Below are positions 7,941 to 14,029 of a stretch of DNA of 14,029 nt, piece after piece. The stretch lies in the NCBI GenBank assembly GCA_964355015.1, contig CAYHCE010000057.1:1-14029 (forward strand). The letters run 5' to 3'. Source of the stretch: CAYHCE01 sp964355015. GTDB lineage: Bacteria > Cyanobacteriota > Cyanobacteriia > PCC-6307 > Cyanobiaceae. Made by a program: the position numbers and the translations under genes. The notes under the pieces were generated by a model. It searched no databases, had not been told where the DNA came from, and saw nothing but the letters and a program-made list of their open reading frames with translations. How positions within the stretch are numbered: the stretch's first letter is position 1; each line of letters begins with the position of its first letter.

Positions 7941-7958
7941 ATGGGGCAGTTGCCCCAT
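7941..7958. terminator. Hairpin downstream of pstS, possible terminator
   Basis: ATGGGGCA (7941-7948) and TGCCCCAT (7951-7958) are perfect complements, giving a 7-base stem with a 4-base loop. It sits about 50 bases past the pstS stop. In the pstS direction no T-run follows; on the plus strand it is followed by TTTCA. It could also be left over from the end of the transposon. Confidence 0.35.
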
Positions 7959-8008
7959 TTCACTGAGCTGGCCAAGCTTTACAGCAAACGCTGAATAGAC
8001 ACCTGGCC

Positions 8009-9022
8009 TCACTTGCCGATGCTGTCAACAGCGGCCTTCGATTTGACCACCACTTCGGGCGGCAGGCTCACGTAGCCCAGCTGAGGCGCCTGGCTCTGGA
8101 ATTCCTCTGACAGGGTGGTGTTGAAAGTCTTCTTGAGCTGGTCGGTCTTATCGCCGTTGCCGCTCTTGAAGAGCAGGATCCAGGTGAAGGTGACGATCGG
8201 ATAACCCATCGACGGGTTGTGATCGCTGCCGATCAGCTCAGGACCCAGATCAATCGAGCCAAGGGCCTTGCTGGCATTTTCGTTGTCGGGCTTGGTGAAT
8301 ACACCGCTCTTGTTCTGCACCGCCGCCGCCTGCAGCGCACCCTTCACGAAGGAGGTTTCCACATAGCCGATGCTGCCGGGGGACTGGCCCAGGCTGGCGG
8401 CCACACCCTCATTGCCCTTGGCGCCCACGCCCACCGGCCAGGCCACGGACTTGTCGGCGCCAGGACCGTTCTTCCAGGCATCGCTGAAAGCGGCCAGGCT
8501 GTTGGTGAAGTTGAAGGTGGTGCCGGAGCCGTCGGAGCGGTGCACCACGTTGATCGGCTTGTCGGCGCAGCCGAGTTCCTTGAAGTTCCTGATCTTGCCG
8601 AGGAAGACATCCACCAGCTGGGCCTGGGTGAGCTTCAGCTCACAGCCGGGGAGGTTGTAGGCCACGGCGATGGCGCCGGCCGTCATCGGCACCTGAACGG
8701 TGCCCCTGCTCACCTTGGCCAGATCCTCGGCCTTCATCGGAGCGTCACTGGCGGCGAAATCCACCGTGCCGGCGATGAACTGGCGCACACCGGCGCCGGA
8801 GCCCACCGACTGGTAGTTCACCTTCAGGCCCTTGGCGGCCAGCTGCTGGAACCAGTTCTGGTAGATGGCCGCCGGGAACGAGGCGCCGGCCCCGTTCACC
8901 GTGCCGCCCATCATCGGCTCTCCGCCGCCGCCGCAGGCAGCCAGGGCCAGTGTGGCGGTGAGGCCGAGCGGGATGCCGATCGCGGCAAGCGGAAGACGTC
9001 TAACGGTGTTCAGGAAGGTCAT
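8009..9022 (-). CDS. pstS: Phosphate ABC transporter substrate-binding lipoprotein PstS
   Basis: PstS captures inorganic phosphate in the periplasm for the PstCAB importer. Starting at ATG 9020-9022 it has 337 residues, with a lipoprotein signal: basic start (RR at 8-9), hydrophobic core, and lipobox LAAC with Cys30 followed by a glycine run. Binding-site motifs are in place: GAGASFP, YQSVGSGAGVRQF, TVDFAASDAPM, and HRSDGSGTTFNF, the last carrying the Arg-Ser-Asp-Gly-Ser-Gly-Thr phosphate contacts; VGAKGNEGVAASL follows. The frame extends to GTG 9082, but those 20 residues would precede the signal peptide and lie next to a candidate Pho motif at 9088-9102, so 9022 is preferred. No pstC, pstA, pstB or phoU is nearby, so this is a stand-alone copy, as is common in picocyanobacteria. 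Induction by low phosphate is likely but inferred. Confidence 0.95.
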   Translation of the reverse strand: MTFLNTVRRLPLAAIGIPLGLTATLALAACGGGGEPMMGGTVNGAGASFPAAIYQNWFQQLAAKGLKVNYQSVGSGAGVRQFIAGTVDFAASDAPMKAEDLAKVSRGTVQVPMTAGAIAVAYNLPGCELKLTQAQLVDVFLGKIRNFKELGCADKPINVVHRSDGSGTTFNFTNSLAAFSDAWKNGPGADKSVAWPVGVGAKGNEGVAASLGQSPGSIGYVETSFVKGALQAAAVQNKSGVFTKPDNENASKALGSIDLGPELIGSDHNPSMGYPIVTFTWILLFKSGNGDKTDQLKKTFNTTLSEEFQSQAPQLGYVSLPPEVVVKSKAAVDSIGK

Positions 9023-9087
9023 AGGAAAGGGAGAGGCGGTCGGCCCGGATTGCCACCTGGAACCTATTTCGGAACCCATCACACAGA

Positions 9088-9102
9088 GTTAACAACGGGT
9101 AA
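9088..9102 (-). promoter_or_regulatory. Candidate Pho box upstream of pstS
   Basis: The minus strand reads TTACCC, GTT, GTTAAC, about 65 bases before the preferred pstS ATG. Cyanobacterial PhoB/SphR sites are direct repeats related to CTTAACCT spaced by about 3 bases; this is a weak version. Its support comes from the gene it precedes and from a similar arrangement at 11620-11648. Confidence 0.4.
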
Positions 9103-9122
9103 TCCCGCCCTCAGGGCGGGAT
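9102..9122. terminator. Strong GC-rich hairpin between the pyruvate kinase-like gene and pstS
   Basis: ATCCCGCCC (9102-9110), loop TCA, GGGCGGGAT (9114-9122): a perfect 9-base stem. In the minus direction it lies after the kinase-like gene and just before the pstS promoter region, where a terminator would insulate pstS. No T-run follows. A stem of this kind could also be a small dispersed repeat or the end of a lost element. Confidence 0.4.
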
Positions 9123-9407
9123 GATCACTCTGAGCCATCGAGGGCGGGCGGAGCATCGCCACCACGATGGGCTTCTCCCCGCTGGAGGGTTTGGCCATGG
9201 CTACCCACTGCGTCACGGCATCCGCCCGGCCGAACCGGAGCCTGCCCTTCATTCCGGGAGCGGCCTGATGGGTTCTCGGAACGGAGCGGCGACAGGCGGG
9301 AGCTGAGGCAGGTTGCCGCTGCCGTTCACGACGGGGTGTGGCTGGCATCCAATGGATCGCCAGAAGCTGCCGAGCTGCGGCCAGCGTGCCCCGGCAGCCC
9401 GGGTCAG
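9123..9407. other. Spacer between pstS and the pyruvate kinase-like gene
   Basis: 285 bases with no recognised gene. Open frames cross it but have arginine-, proline- and alanine-rich shadow composition. GGGCGGG recurs at 9114-9120 and 9142-9148. I see nothing else that can be named. Confidence 0.4.
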
Positions 9408-11423
9408 CTAGCTGCGCTCCGGCTGATCCGGGTGCAGGGGTTGCTCTCTGAACGGATGGTGATGGCAAGCAAGTTCCAGACGGCGGAAGGTGGAAGTGTT
9501 CTTGTGCTGATGCTTCTGCATGCGCAGCACGATGTCATGCAGAGTGCGTACGGTTGCGGCGATATTGGGCCCCTTGTTCAGCATCACTCCCTCCGCCCTC
9601 GACCCCATCGCGGCATCGGTGATCTCGGCTCTGGTAGGCCTGCCGCTGTTGGCCAGTTCCTCCAGCACCTGTGTGGCCCAGATGCAGGGGACATGGGCTG
9701 CCTCGCAGACGCGCAGGATCTCCTCCTGGATCTCCGCCAACCGCTCCCAGCCGCACTCGATGGCCAGATCACCACGGGCGATCATCACGCCCAAGGGAGC
9801 TGGATAGCGCATGGCGGCAAGCAGCAGTGATGGCAGTTGATCGAAGGCCTGCCTGGTTTCGATTTTGAGGATCACGCCCAGATCGGCACGACCCAGCCTG
9901 CTGAGCTGGTCATGAAGAGCCTGAAGATCTGCGCTGCTGTGCACGAAGGAAAAGTTGAGGATGTCGGCGTGTTGGACGATGACCTCCAGATCGGCAATGT
10001 CCCTGGCCGTGAGGGCAGGGGTGCTGAGCCGGCTATCGGGCAGGTTGATGCCTTTGTCGGCCCGCAACCGTGCGCCCTTCTGCTTGGCTGCGGTGATTTT
10101 CACCAGCAGTTCAGCGGGCTGTGCCCCGACCACCACACCGCCGATCCTGCCGTCATCGAAGAAGATCCGATCGCCGCAGTTCACATCGGCGAAGACCTCT
10201 GCCAGGGTGCAGCTGATCATTGCCTGGCCTTGTGGCATCCCATCCGCGGCGTTGACCGCCGGCCGGCCGAGTTCCGGCAGCGCCACGACCCTGAGTTGAT
10301 CGCCTTCTTGCAGCAGCAGGCTTCCTTCCAGCGCCGGGATACTCCCGACGGTGAGTGTGAGCCGCTTCGCCTTGTGTCGTTCGCTTTCTCCTCCTGAGCG
10401 AACCTCTGCCACCAGCTTCAGCCCAGGCGTGAAGTGGCAGTTCCGGGTCGTGGTCGCCCAGACCCCTTCGCTTGATCGGCGCTCCACACGAAGCTGCCTG
10501 TGGCGCCCAGAGGCATCGATCCCCTCGAGACGGTCGCCGGCTTCGAGACGGTTCCAACCATCGCCCGTGATCGGCACCACGGCATCCACTCCGGGAATCA
10601 GGGCGGTTGGTCCCAGTTGGGGGGATAACAGAACTTTCGCCGGTGACAGCAACCTCCCCAGCGTGTCGCGCTGCGGTTTGCAGCTCACCACGCGCGGACC
10701 AGGCTGGATCGGGCCGGTGCGGAGTTTCGGCCCAGCCAGATCCATCGCGATCCGACAGGGGAGGCCCGTGCTGGTGACGGCCTGCCGAACCTGGCGGATC
10801 ATCCGCAGCCAGGCCTCTTCGCCATCGTGGGCACAGTTGATGCGGGCGATGGTCATCCCCGCCCGCAGCAGTTCCTGGATCAGCGCGTCGTTGTCTGCCG
10901 CCTCCGCAGGCAACGTCACCATGATCGTGCTGCCCGCTGTGCTGCCGCGATCACCGAGCAACCGCTCGCCGTTGCGAGTGAGCCGCTCCTGTCCGGAGCG
11001 ATGGTTCAGCGGAACGGCCGGCAAGGGCTGCGCCTGGGCCTCCGAGCCCGGCCCGGATCTCAGGATCTCCAGCACCCTCTGCACACTGTCCATCACGCTG
11101 GATTCGCAGCGCCCCAGAGAAGACAAGCCCAGGCTGGCGAGTTGGTCCTGGAGCTCGCGGATGTCGTGCTGCCGCAGTGCCACGTAGTGCAGCAGATTGC
11201 GTGCACTGACCCGGTTGTCAGGTGTGATGGTCTCCAGAAAGGCGGCCTCGCTGCTCTCGATGCTGCCCATCGATCGACAGAGATCGATCAACTGCTCGCT
11301 GATCGGTGCAAGCCGTGGGTTCTCGGCTCCAGCCGTGTCATGAAGGTTCAGGCACGGCTCTGGACTCTTTCGCTGACCAGGCCGGCGAACCTGCTTCGGA
11401 TGGCGTTCTGCTGGGCTCACCAT
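9408..11423 (-). CDS. Atypical pyruvate kinase-like protein
   Basis: It belongs to the pyruvate kinase family, which makes pyruvate and ATP from phosphoenolpyruvate and ADP. From ATG 11421-11423 it has 671 residues. An N-terminal extension (~40-125) contains SARNLLHYVALRQHDIRELQ, found in a subgroup of bacterial pyruvate kinase-like proteins. Then come altered family motifs: IARINCAHD (usual NFSHG), AMDLAGPKLRTG, FFDDGRIGG, KGINLPDSRLSTPALT, the catalytic-lysine motif ILKIET (Lys encoded at 9864-9866), MIARGDLAIE, ATQVLEEL and PTRAEITDAAMGS. The usual SGETA near the end is NKGPN, and the C-terminal regulatory domain is absent, replaced by RMQKHQHKNTSTF. The frame stays open to GTG 11561, but the extra 46 residues look unconserved. 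Activity is plausible because Lys, Arg and Asp positions remain, yet a different substrate is possible. Confidence 0.88.
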   Translation of the reverse strand: MVSPAERHPKQVRRPGQRKSPEPCLNLHDTAGAENPRLAPISEQLIDLCRSMGSIESSEAAFLETITPDNRVSARNLLHYVALRQHDIRELQDQLASLGLSSLGRCESSVMDSVQRVLEILRSGPGSEAQAQPLPAVPLNHRSGQERLTRNGERLLGDRGSTAGSTIMVTLPAEAADNDALIQELLRAGMTIARINCAHDGEEAWLRMIRQVRQAVTSTGLPCRIAMDLAGPKLRTGPIQPGPRVVSCKPQRDTLGRLLSPAKVLLSPQLGPTALIPGVDAVVPITGDGWNRLEAGDRLEGIDASGRHRQLRVERRSSEGVWATTTRNCHFTPGLKLVAEVRSGGESERHKAKRLTLTVGSIPALEGSLLLQEGDQLRVVALPELGRPAVNAADGMPQGQAMISCTLAEVFADVNCGDRIFFDDGRIGGVVVGAQPAELLVKITAAKQKGARLRADKGINLPDSRLSTPALTARDIADLEVIVQHADILNFSFVHSSADLQALHDQLSRLGRADLGVILKIETRQAFDQLPSLLLAAMRYPAPLGVMIARGDLAIECGWERLAEIQEEILRVCEAAHVPCIWATQVLEELANSGRPTRAEITDAAMGSRAEGVMLNKGPNIAATVRTLHDIVLRMQKHQHKNTSTFRRLELACHHHPFREQPLHPDQPERS

Positions 11424-11619
11424 GCGCCTCTGCCCGGCCGGATCAGCCTCTAAGGGCGGGACCCGTAGGCTCACTGTCTGGATGAAATCAGTCTGGAGGC
11501 AAAAGGCACAGCTCTCTGTGCTGCTCCATACAGGGAGCGTGCCAATGTGATCGAAACCCACTGACGGAAGAGCCGGCCGGCGAACACGAGCTGTAACGAT
11601 TGATGAAAGCGCTCAGCGC

Positions 11620-11648
11620 CTTTACCCCTGTTAACAAAGCCTTAAACC
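11620..11648 (+). promoter_or_regulatory. Candidate Pho-box-like repeats upstream of the cNMP-fold gene
   Basis: Three related 8-mers follow each other: CTTTACCC (11620-11627), GTTAACAA (11630-11637) and CTTAAACC (11641-11648). The last two are 11 bases apart, the spacing of cyanobacterial Pho boxes (CTTAACCT-like with 3-base gaps). TTACCC followed by GTTAAC also appears upstream of pstS. The site lies between the divergent kinase-like and cNMP-fold genes and could serve either. Confidence 0.4.
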
Positions 11649-11684
11649 TGTGTGGGTAGTTTAGATAGAGAAACGTACATAACC

Positions 11685-12107
11685 TTGTCTCTGACGGCTC
11701 TCGACAGCATGCGGGCGCTGGCCCCTTCCAGTCGTGTTCTCACCCTTGCAGCAGGCGATCAGATCTTCTCTCCTGGTGAACCGGGCGACTCACTCTATGG
11801 AGTCTTGGAAGGGAGTGTGCTCCTGAGCTGGGGGGGCGCTCCGGAGCAGGGCCTGATCAGCGCGGCCAGTACATCGGAACCAGCCGGCCTTGATGAAATC
11901 CTCAAGGCAGGCGATGTATTCGGTGCAGGTGCCTTGGTGAACCCTGGCCATCACCGCATCAACAAGGCCCAGGCGGCCACTCCCTGCCGGCTGCTTGTCA
12001 TGAATCGCGATGAATTCCTGTTTGCCCTTCATGAATCGCCGGTGTTCTCGATCGAGATGCTCGAATCGCTTGAAGAGCGGCTCAAGCGGAGGATGACGCA
12101 ACGATGA
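11685..12107 (+). CDS. Stand-alone cyclic-nucleotide-binding-fold (Crp-like sensor) protein
   Basis: A single CAP_ED/cNMP-binding beta-roll with no DNA-binding domain, about 140 residues. Family marks are VLTLAAGDQIFSPGEPGDSLYGVLEGSVLLSW, split here as VLTLAAGDQIFSPGEPGD then LYGVLEGSV, followed by AGDVFGAGAL and CRLLVMNRDEFLFALHESP. The phosphate-binding cassette is altered: FGAGALVNPGHHRINKAQA replaces the usual FGELAL...RAA, losing the ribose-binding Glu and the phosphate-binding Arg, so cAMP binding is doubtful. The open frame starts at GTG 11652, but that start abuts Pho-like repeats; TTG 11685 gives a natural N-terminus (MSLTALDSMRALA), and ATG 11709 is also possible. It is divergent from the pyruvate kinase-like gene. 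Its role is unknown; a soluble regulatory or scaffold protein is the best guess. Confidence 0.8.
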   Translation: MSLTALDSMRALAPSSRVLTLAAGDQIFSPGEPGDSLYGVLEGSVLLSWGGAPEQGLISAASTSEPAGLDEILKAGDVFGAGALVNPGHHRINKAQAATPCRLLVMNRDEFLFALHESPVFSIEMLESLEERLKRRMTQR

Positions 12108-12519
12108 ATTCCTTCATGGTCCAACCGGCAGAGCACGGAGCCATACCTGCCCACCGCATCCAGTTCTCGGCGGAGTGATTGGCTTGGGCTGCAGTGGATC
12201 CTCGCTGAGCGCAGGCGATCCCGGCCCGCTGCCTGGCCCTGGCTGATCAGATCGATGCGGCGCTCGAACGCATCGCCGGCCTTGCCATCGATCACCTGCC
12301 GGCCAACGTCAAGGAGCGGGGCGATGGTTCGGGGCTTGAGCCCCACGGTGGAGCCGATCCGCAGGCGGGCTGCGGGTGACTGGCTGGCACCAGCGAGGGG
12401 CCTGGGTCATCTCCGGCGCGTCGTAGCCGTCGGGCGGCAGCATCCACCTCAAGGCCGGCCTGGAGAGAGGACGACTGGCCTGTGGTACGAACAGGTGGTC
12501 GAGACCGACATCGCCGGTT
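12108..12519. other. Unassigned region between the cNMP-fold and Nif11 genes
   Basis: About 410 bases with no recognised gene. One plus-strand frame between roughly 12210 and 12380 reads ALADQIDAALERIAGLAIDH and then LPANVKERG before a stop; it is protein-like but has no good start. The opposite strand gives GLKPRTIAPLLDVG and AGDAFERRIDLISQGQ over the same bases. I cannot decide whether one is a gene remnant or both are chance. No RNA gene was seen. Confidence 0.35.
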
Positions 12520-12777
12520 TCAGGCCGGGGTGCCTGTGGTCGATCGGCTCACCGCACGCTCCTCCGCCCGCGCACGGTCCAGATCCACCTCGGTGACGCT
12601 GAAGCCGAGACGGCGCGCTGTGGCCAGCAGTTCCTGCCTGGAACGGCAGCGCCTGAGGCTGCGTTGGAGTCTGGGCTGACGTTCGGCCTGTTGGACCAGG
12701 CGTTGCAGTTCGGATCGGGACACCAGGATTCGTCGGGGTTCCAAGCCTGCCGCGAGGGTGGAGAGGGAGCCAGCCAT
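12520..12777 (-). CDS. Nif11-like domain small protein
   Basis: An 85-residue protein from ATG 12775-12777. Residues ~20-75 match the Nif11 helix bundle pattern: SELQRLVQQAERQPRLQRSL, then a spacer, then ELLATARRLGFSVTEVDLD. Nif11 domains occur as small proteins of unknown role in cyanobacteria and as leader peptides of ribosomal peptide precursors such as prochlorosins. Here the C-terminus (RAEERAVSRSTTGTPA) has no Gly-Gly or Gly-Ala cleavage site and no Cys-rich core, and no LanM-type enzyme or exporter is in the window, so it is more likely an orphan Nif11 protein than a precursor. It is very rich in arginine. A later GTG start (Val19, beside the domain) is possible. It is divergent from the SemiSWEET gene. 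Confidence 0.65.
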   Translation of the reverse strand: MAGSLSTLAAGLEPRRILVSRSELQRLVQQAERQPRLQRSLRRCRSRQELLATARRLGFSVTEVDLDRARAEERAVSRSTTGTPA

Positions 12778-12783
12778 GGAAGC

Positions 12784-12803
12784 CGTACGGATGCGTCCGG
12801 ATG
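12784..12803. repeat. Imperfect tandem 10-mer in the Nif11-SemiSWEET divergent spacer
   Basis: CGTACGGATG (12784-12793) is followed directly by CGTCCGGATG (12794-12803), with nine of ten bases the same. A related inverted copy (CGTACG and CCGGATG on the minus strand) lies near 12870-12885 at the other side of the spacer. It may be a shared operator for the two divergent genes. Confidence 0.4.
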
Positions 12804-12824
12804 TGACCGTCAGGAGTCACGGAT

Positions 12825-12842
12825 CCTGGCTCTGCAGCCAGG
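12825..12842. promoter_or_regulatory. Hairpin in the Nif11-SemiSWEET spacer
   Basis: CCTGGCT (12825-12831) and AGCCAGG (12836-12842) form a perfect 7-base stem with a CTGC loop, 48 bases before the SemiSWEET start. It could be an operator or a leader structure; there is no T-run for a terminator. Confidence 0.35.
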
Positions 12843-12889
12843 CCCGTCGCGCACGCCATGATGCGCCGGCATCCGGTCGTACGTGACCC

Positions 12890-13189
12890 ATGGCCCAGCC
12901 TCTGCCGGTGACGCTGCTGGGATACGGCGCGGCCACCCTCACCACCCTCAGCTTTTTTCCGCAGGCCATCCAGACGGTGCGCAGCGGTGACACCCGCGGC
13001 ATCTCGCTGCCCATGTACGTGCTGTTCACCGTGGGCATCACCTGCTGGGGGATCTACGGGGTGCTCACCCGGGACGGACCGCTGATCACGGCCAACGCGA
13101 TCACCCTGATGCCCGCCGCCGTGGTGCTGGAGCGGAAGGTGCGCTCACTGCGCCGCAGCGAGGGCATGCGGCTCTGGCGCGGCTGGTGA
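12890..13189 (+). CDS. SemiSWEET sugar transporter (MtN3/PQ-loop family)
   Basis: A 99-residue inner-membrane protein with three hydrophobic helices, at ~7-25, ~41-60 and ~67-82. The first carries the family's Pro-Gln motif in LTTLSFFPQAIQTVRSGDT, followed by GISLPMYVLFTVGITCWGIYG and the third-helix block LITANAITLMPAAVVL. Three-helix SemiSWEETs pair as dimers and carry small sugars by facilitated transport; the sugar is unknown here. Length is typical. ATG 12890 is used although no ribosome site is visible, because it begins a normal family N-terminus. It lies divergent from the Nif11 gene and 306 bases before the co-directional TspO-like gene. A link to glycogen-derived sugars is possible but only inferred. 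Confidence 0.9.
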   Translation: MAQPLPVTLLGYGAATLTTLSFFPQAIQTVRSGDTRGISLPMYVLFTVGITCWGIYGVLTRDGPLITANAITLMPAAVVLERKVRSLRRSEGMRLWRGW

Positions 13190-13495
13190 CAGGTGACAGG
13201 CCTGTAACCGCCCGCAGCGGCCTGGGGTCTGAGGACCTGTGACGCTGCGGCGATGGCCCAGAGTCCCTGCGGAGCCGAAGCCCGTGCTTCCCTGAACTTC
13301 CGGCTGCCCAGGGCAGCTCGGTGACCCTGGCGAGCCGGGCGATAGGGGGGAACGGTCAGACCTGCTTCTCTCACCGCTGCCTCTGCTCGGGCAACGGCAG
13401 GGACTACCTGGAGTCCGAGCCGGCCGCCTGAAGCGATCGTGGGACTTCCGCCACGAGCTGGAAATGAGGCAGGCTGAGGTTTGCCGCAAAGAACC
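13190..13495. other. Spacer between SemiSWEET and TspO-like genes
   Basis: 306 bases with no recognised gene. It begins with GGTGACA repeated in tandem over the SemiSWEET stop, then a 10-base palindrome ACAGGCCTGT (13196-13205). Short frames have no family resemblance. The TspO promoter may lie here but cannot be placed. Confidence 0.35.
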
Positions 13496-13948
13496 GTGAA
13501 CGCCCCTGCCTGGTTGATGATCCTGCTGGCGATGGCGGCGATCACTGCTGCGCTGAATCCTGGACGGGACGACTTCATCTGGTTCCTGCGCCTGCGCCGC
13601 CCTGCCTGGCTCACCTTCGAGCGCTGGATCCCCGTGATCTGGTTGGTGATCTATGCCTGCTTCTACGTCTCGGCTTTGCTGAGCTGGTGGCGCAGCACCA
13701 GCGGATCGCTGATGGCGGGCTACCTGGTACTGCTCGTGCTGGTGCAGAGCTACACCTGGTTGATCTGCCGCACCCGGCGGCTGGCGGCCGGAACGGTCAT
13801 CGGGTTCAGCGGCTGGGTATGGGGCATGGCCCTGGCCGTGGCCGTGGCCCCGCTCTCGCTGCCGGCCCTGCTGCTGCTGGTGCCTTATCTGCTCTGGAGC
13901 CCGGTGGGCACCCTCGTCACCTGGCAGATGGAGCGGCTGAACCGCTGA
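13496..13948 (+). CDS. TspO/MBR-like (tryptophan-rich sensory) membrane protein
   Basis: About 150 residues with five hydrophobic segments and many tryptophans. Family-type blocks are WFLRLRRPAWLTFERWIP, VIWLVIYACFYVSALLSWW, and PYLLWSPVGTLVTWQMERLN near the C-terminus, comparable to PYLLWxxFAxxLN in TspO proteins. TspO proteins bind porphyrins and other hydrophobic ligands in membranes and respond to oxidative or nutrient stress in bacteria; the role here is not shown by sequence. The start is GTG 13496-13498 (MNAPAWLMILL), close to family N-termini; TTG 13481 lies in the same frame directly after TGAGGT and cannot be excluded. It follows SemiSWEET on the same strand, but the 306-base gap argues against a tight operon. 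Confidence 0.85.
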   Translation: MNAPAWLMILLAMAAITAALNPGRDDFIWFLRLRRPAWLTFERWIPVIWLVIYACFYVSALLSWWRSTSGSLMAGYLVLLVLVQSYTWLICRTRRLAAGTVIGFSGWVWGMALAVAVAPLSLPALLLLVPYLLWSPVGTLVTWQMERLNR

Positions 13949-13976
13949 CGCTTCACCCTTCCAGGCCAACCTCTCC

Positions 13977-14004
13977 TTTACATTCCGCAATAATGCGTTA
14001 CAGT
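13977..14004 (+). promoter_or_regulatory. HLR1-like triple repeat and promoter for a gene beyond the right edge
   Basis: Three 8-mers are spaced by exactly 2 bases: TTTACATT (13977-13984), GCAATAAT (13987-13994) and GTTACAGT (13997-14004). The outer two match eight and seven positions of the HLR1 half-site (G/T)TTACA(T/A)(T/A) bound by the response regulator RpaB; the middle matches five. The same stretch can be read as a promoter, TTTACA with TACAGT 16 bases apart. The target gene would start past the window end. Confidence 0.45.
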
Positions 14005-14029
14005 CAGTTCATCCAACCGGGTTCCCCAT

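Noticed and set aside
8219..9124. A 301-codon plus-strand frame antisense to pstS
   Set aside because: His/Gly/Ala-rich shadow of a gene with complete PstS motifs.
9079..9468. Possible C-terminal end of an IS605-type TnpB before pstS
   Set aside because: The hairpin and the arginine-rich frame suggested it, but no TnpB motif (zinc-finger cysteines or catalytic block) can be read.
12449..12859. A 136-codon minus-strand frame overlapping the Nif11 gene
   Set aside because: Pro/Thr/Gly-rich shadow in a different frame; the Nif11 frame has the recognisable domain.
13262..13405. Inverted pair AGTCCCTGC / GCAGGGACT flanking ~126 bases
   Set aside because: Nine-base arms this far apart are easily due to chance, and nothing recognisable lies between them.

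Overview
The window looks like a chromosomal piece of a GC-rich unicellular cyanobacterium of the Synechococcus/Cyanobium group. This is inferred from the gene set: glycogen phosphorylase and isoamylase-type debranching enzyme, an atypical pyruvate kinase with a conserved N-terminal extension, a Nif11-domain small protein, a SemiSWEET, a TspO-like protein, and weak or absent Shine-Dalgarno sites in front of most genes. No rRNA, tRNA, CRISPR array or intact mobile element was seen.

Layout. (1) 1-1883, minus strand: an ion-channel-like protein with two RCK/TrkA-type domains around a membrane pair. It is cut by the left edge and its stop codon lies outside the window. (2) 2088-4619, plus strand: glycogen phosphorylase (glgP), divergent from the channel gene. 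(3) 4620-5058: the gap between convergent glgP and glgX, holding the C-terminal scrap of a histidine-phosphatase gene. (4) 5059-7179, minus strand: debranching enzyme glgX. (5) 7180-8008: glgX upstream DNA with a clear interrupted palindrome, followed by a decayed IS5-type transposase. (6) 8009-9022, minus strand: lipoprotein phosphate-binding protein PstS. (7) 9408-11423, minus strand: pyruvate kinase-like protein. (8) 11685-12107, plus strand: a stand-alone cyclic-nucleotide-binding-fold protein, divergent from the kinase. (9) 12108-12519: no gene assigned. (10) 12520-12777, minus strand: Nif11-like protein, divergent from a SemiSWEET (12890-13189, plus). (11) 13496-13948, plus strand: TspO/MBR-like membrane protein. 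(12) The right edge carries a promoter-like stretch with three HLR1-like repeats, pointing at a gene outside the window.

How the genes fit. GlgP shortens the outer chains of glycogen and GlgX removes the resulting limit branches, so the two convergent genes make up the core of glycogen breakdown. The pyruvate kinase-like protein may act further down the same carbon route. PstS serves phosphate uptake, but no pstCAB genes are nearby. A motif of the type TTACCC, a 2-3 base gap, then GTTAAC occurs upstream of both pstS and the cyclic-nucleotide-fold gene, so the latter may belong to the phosphate regulon. I see no defence system or large new multi-gene system. The more novel material is small: degenerate relics, candidate operators, and family members lacking the usual functional residues.
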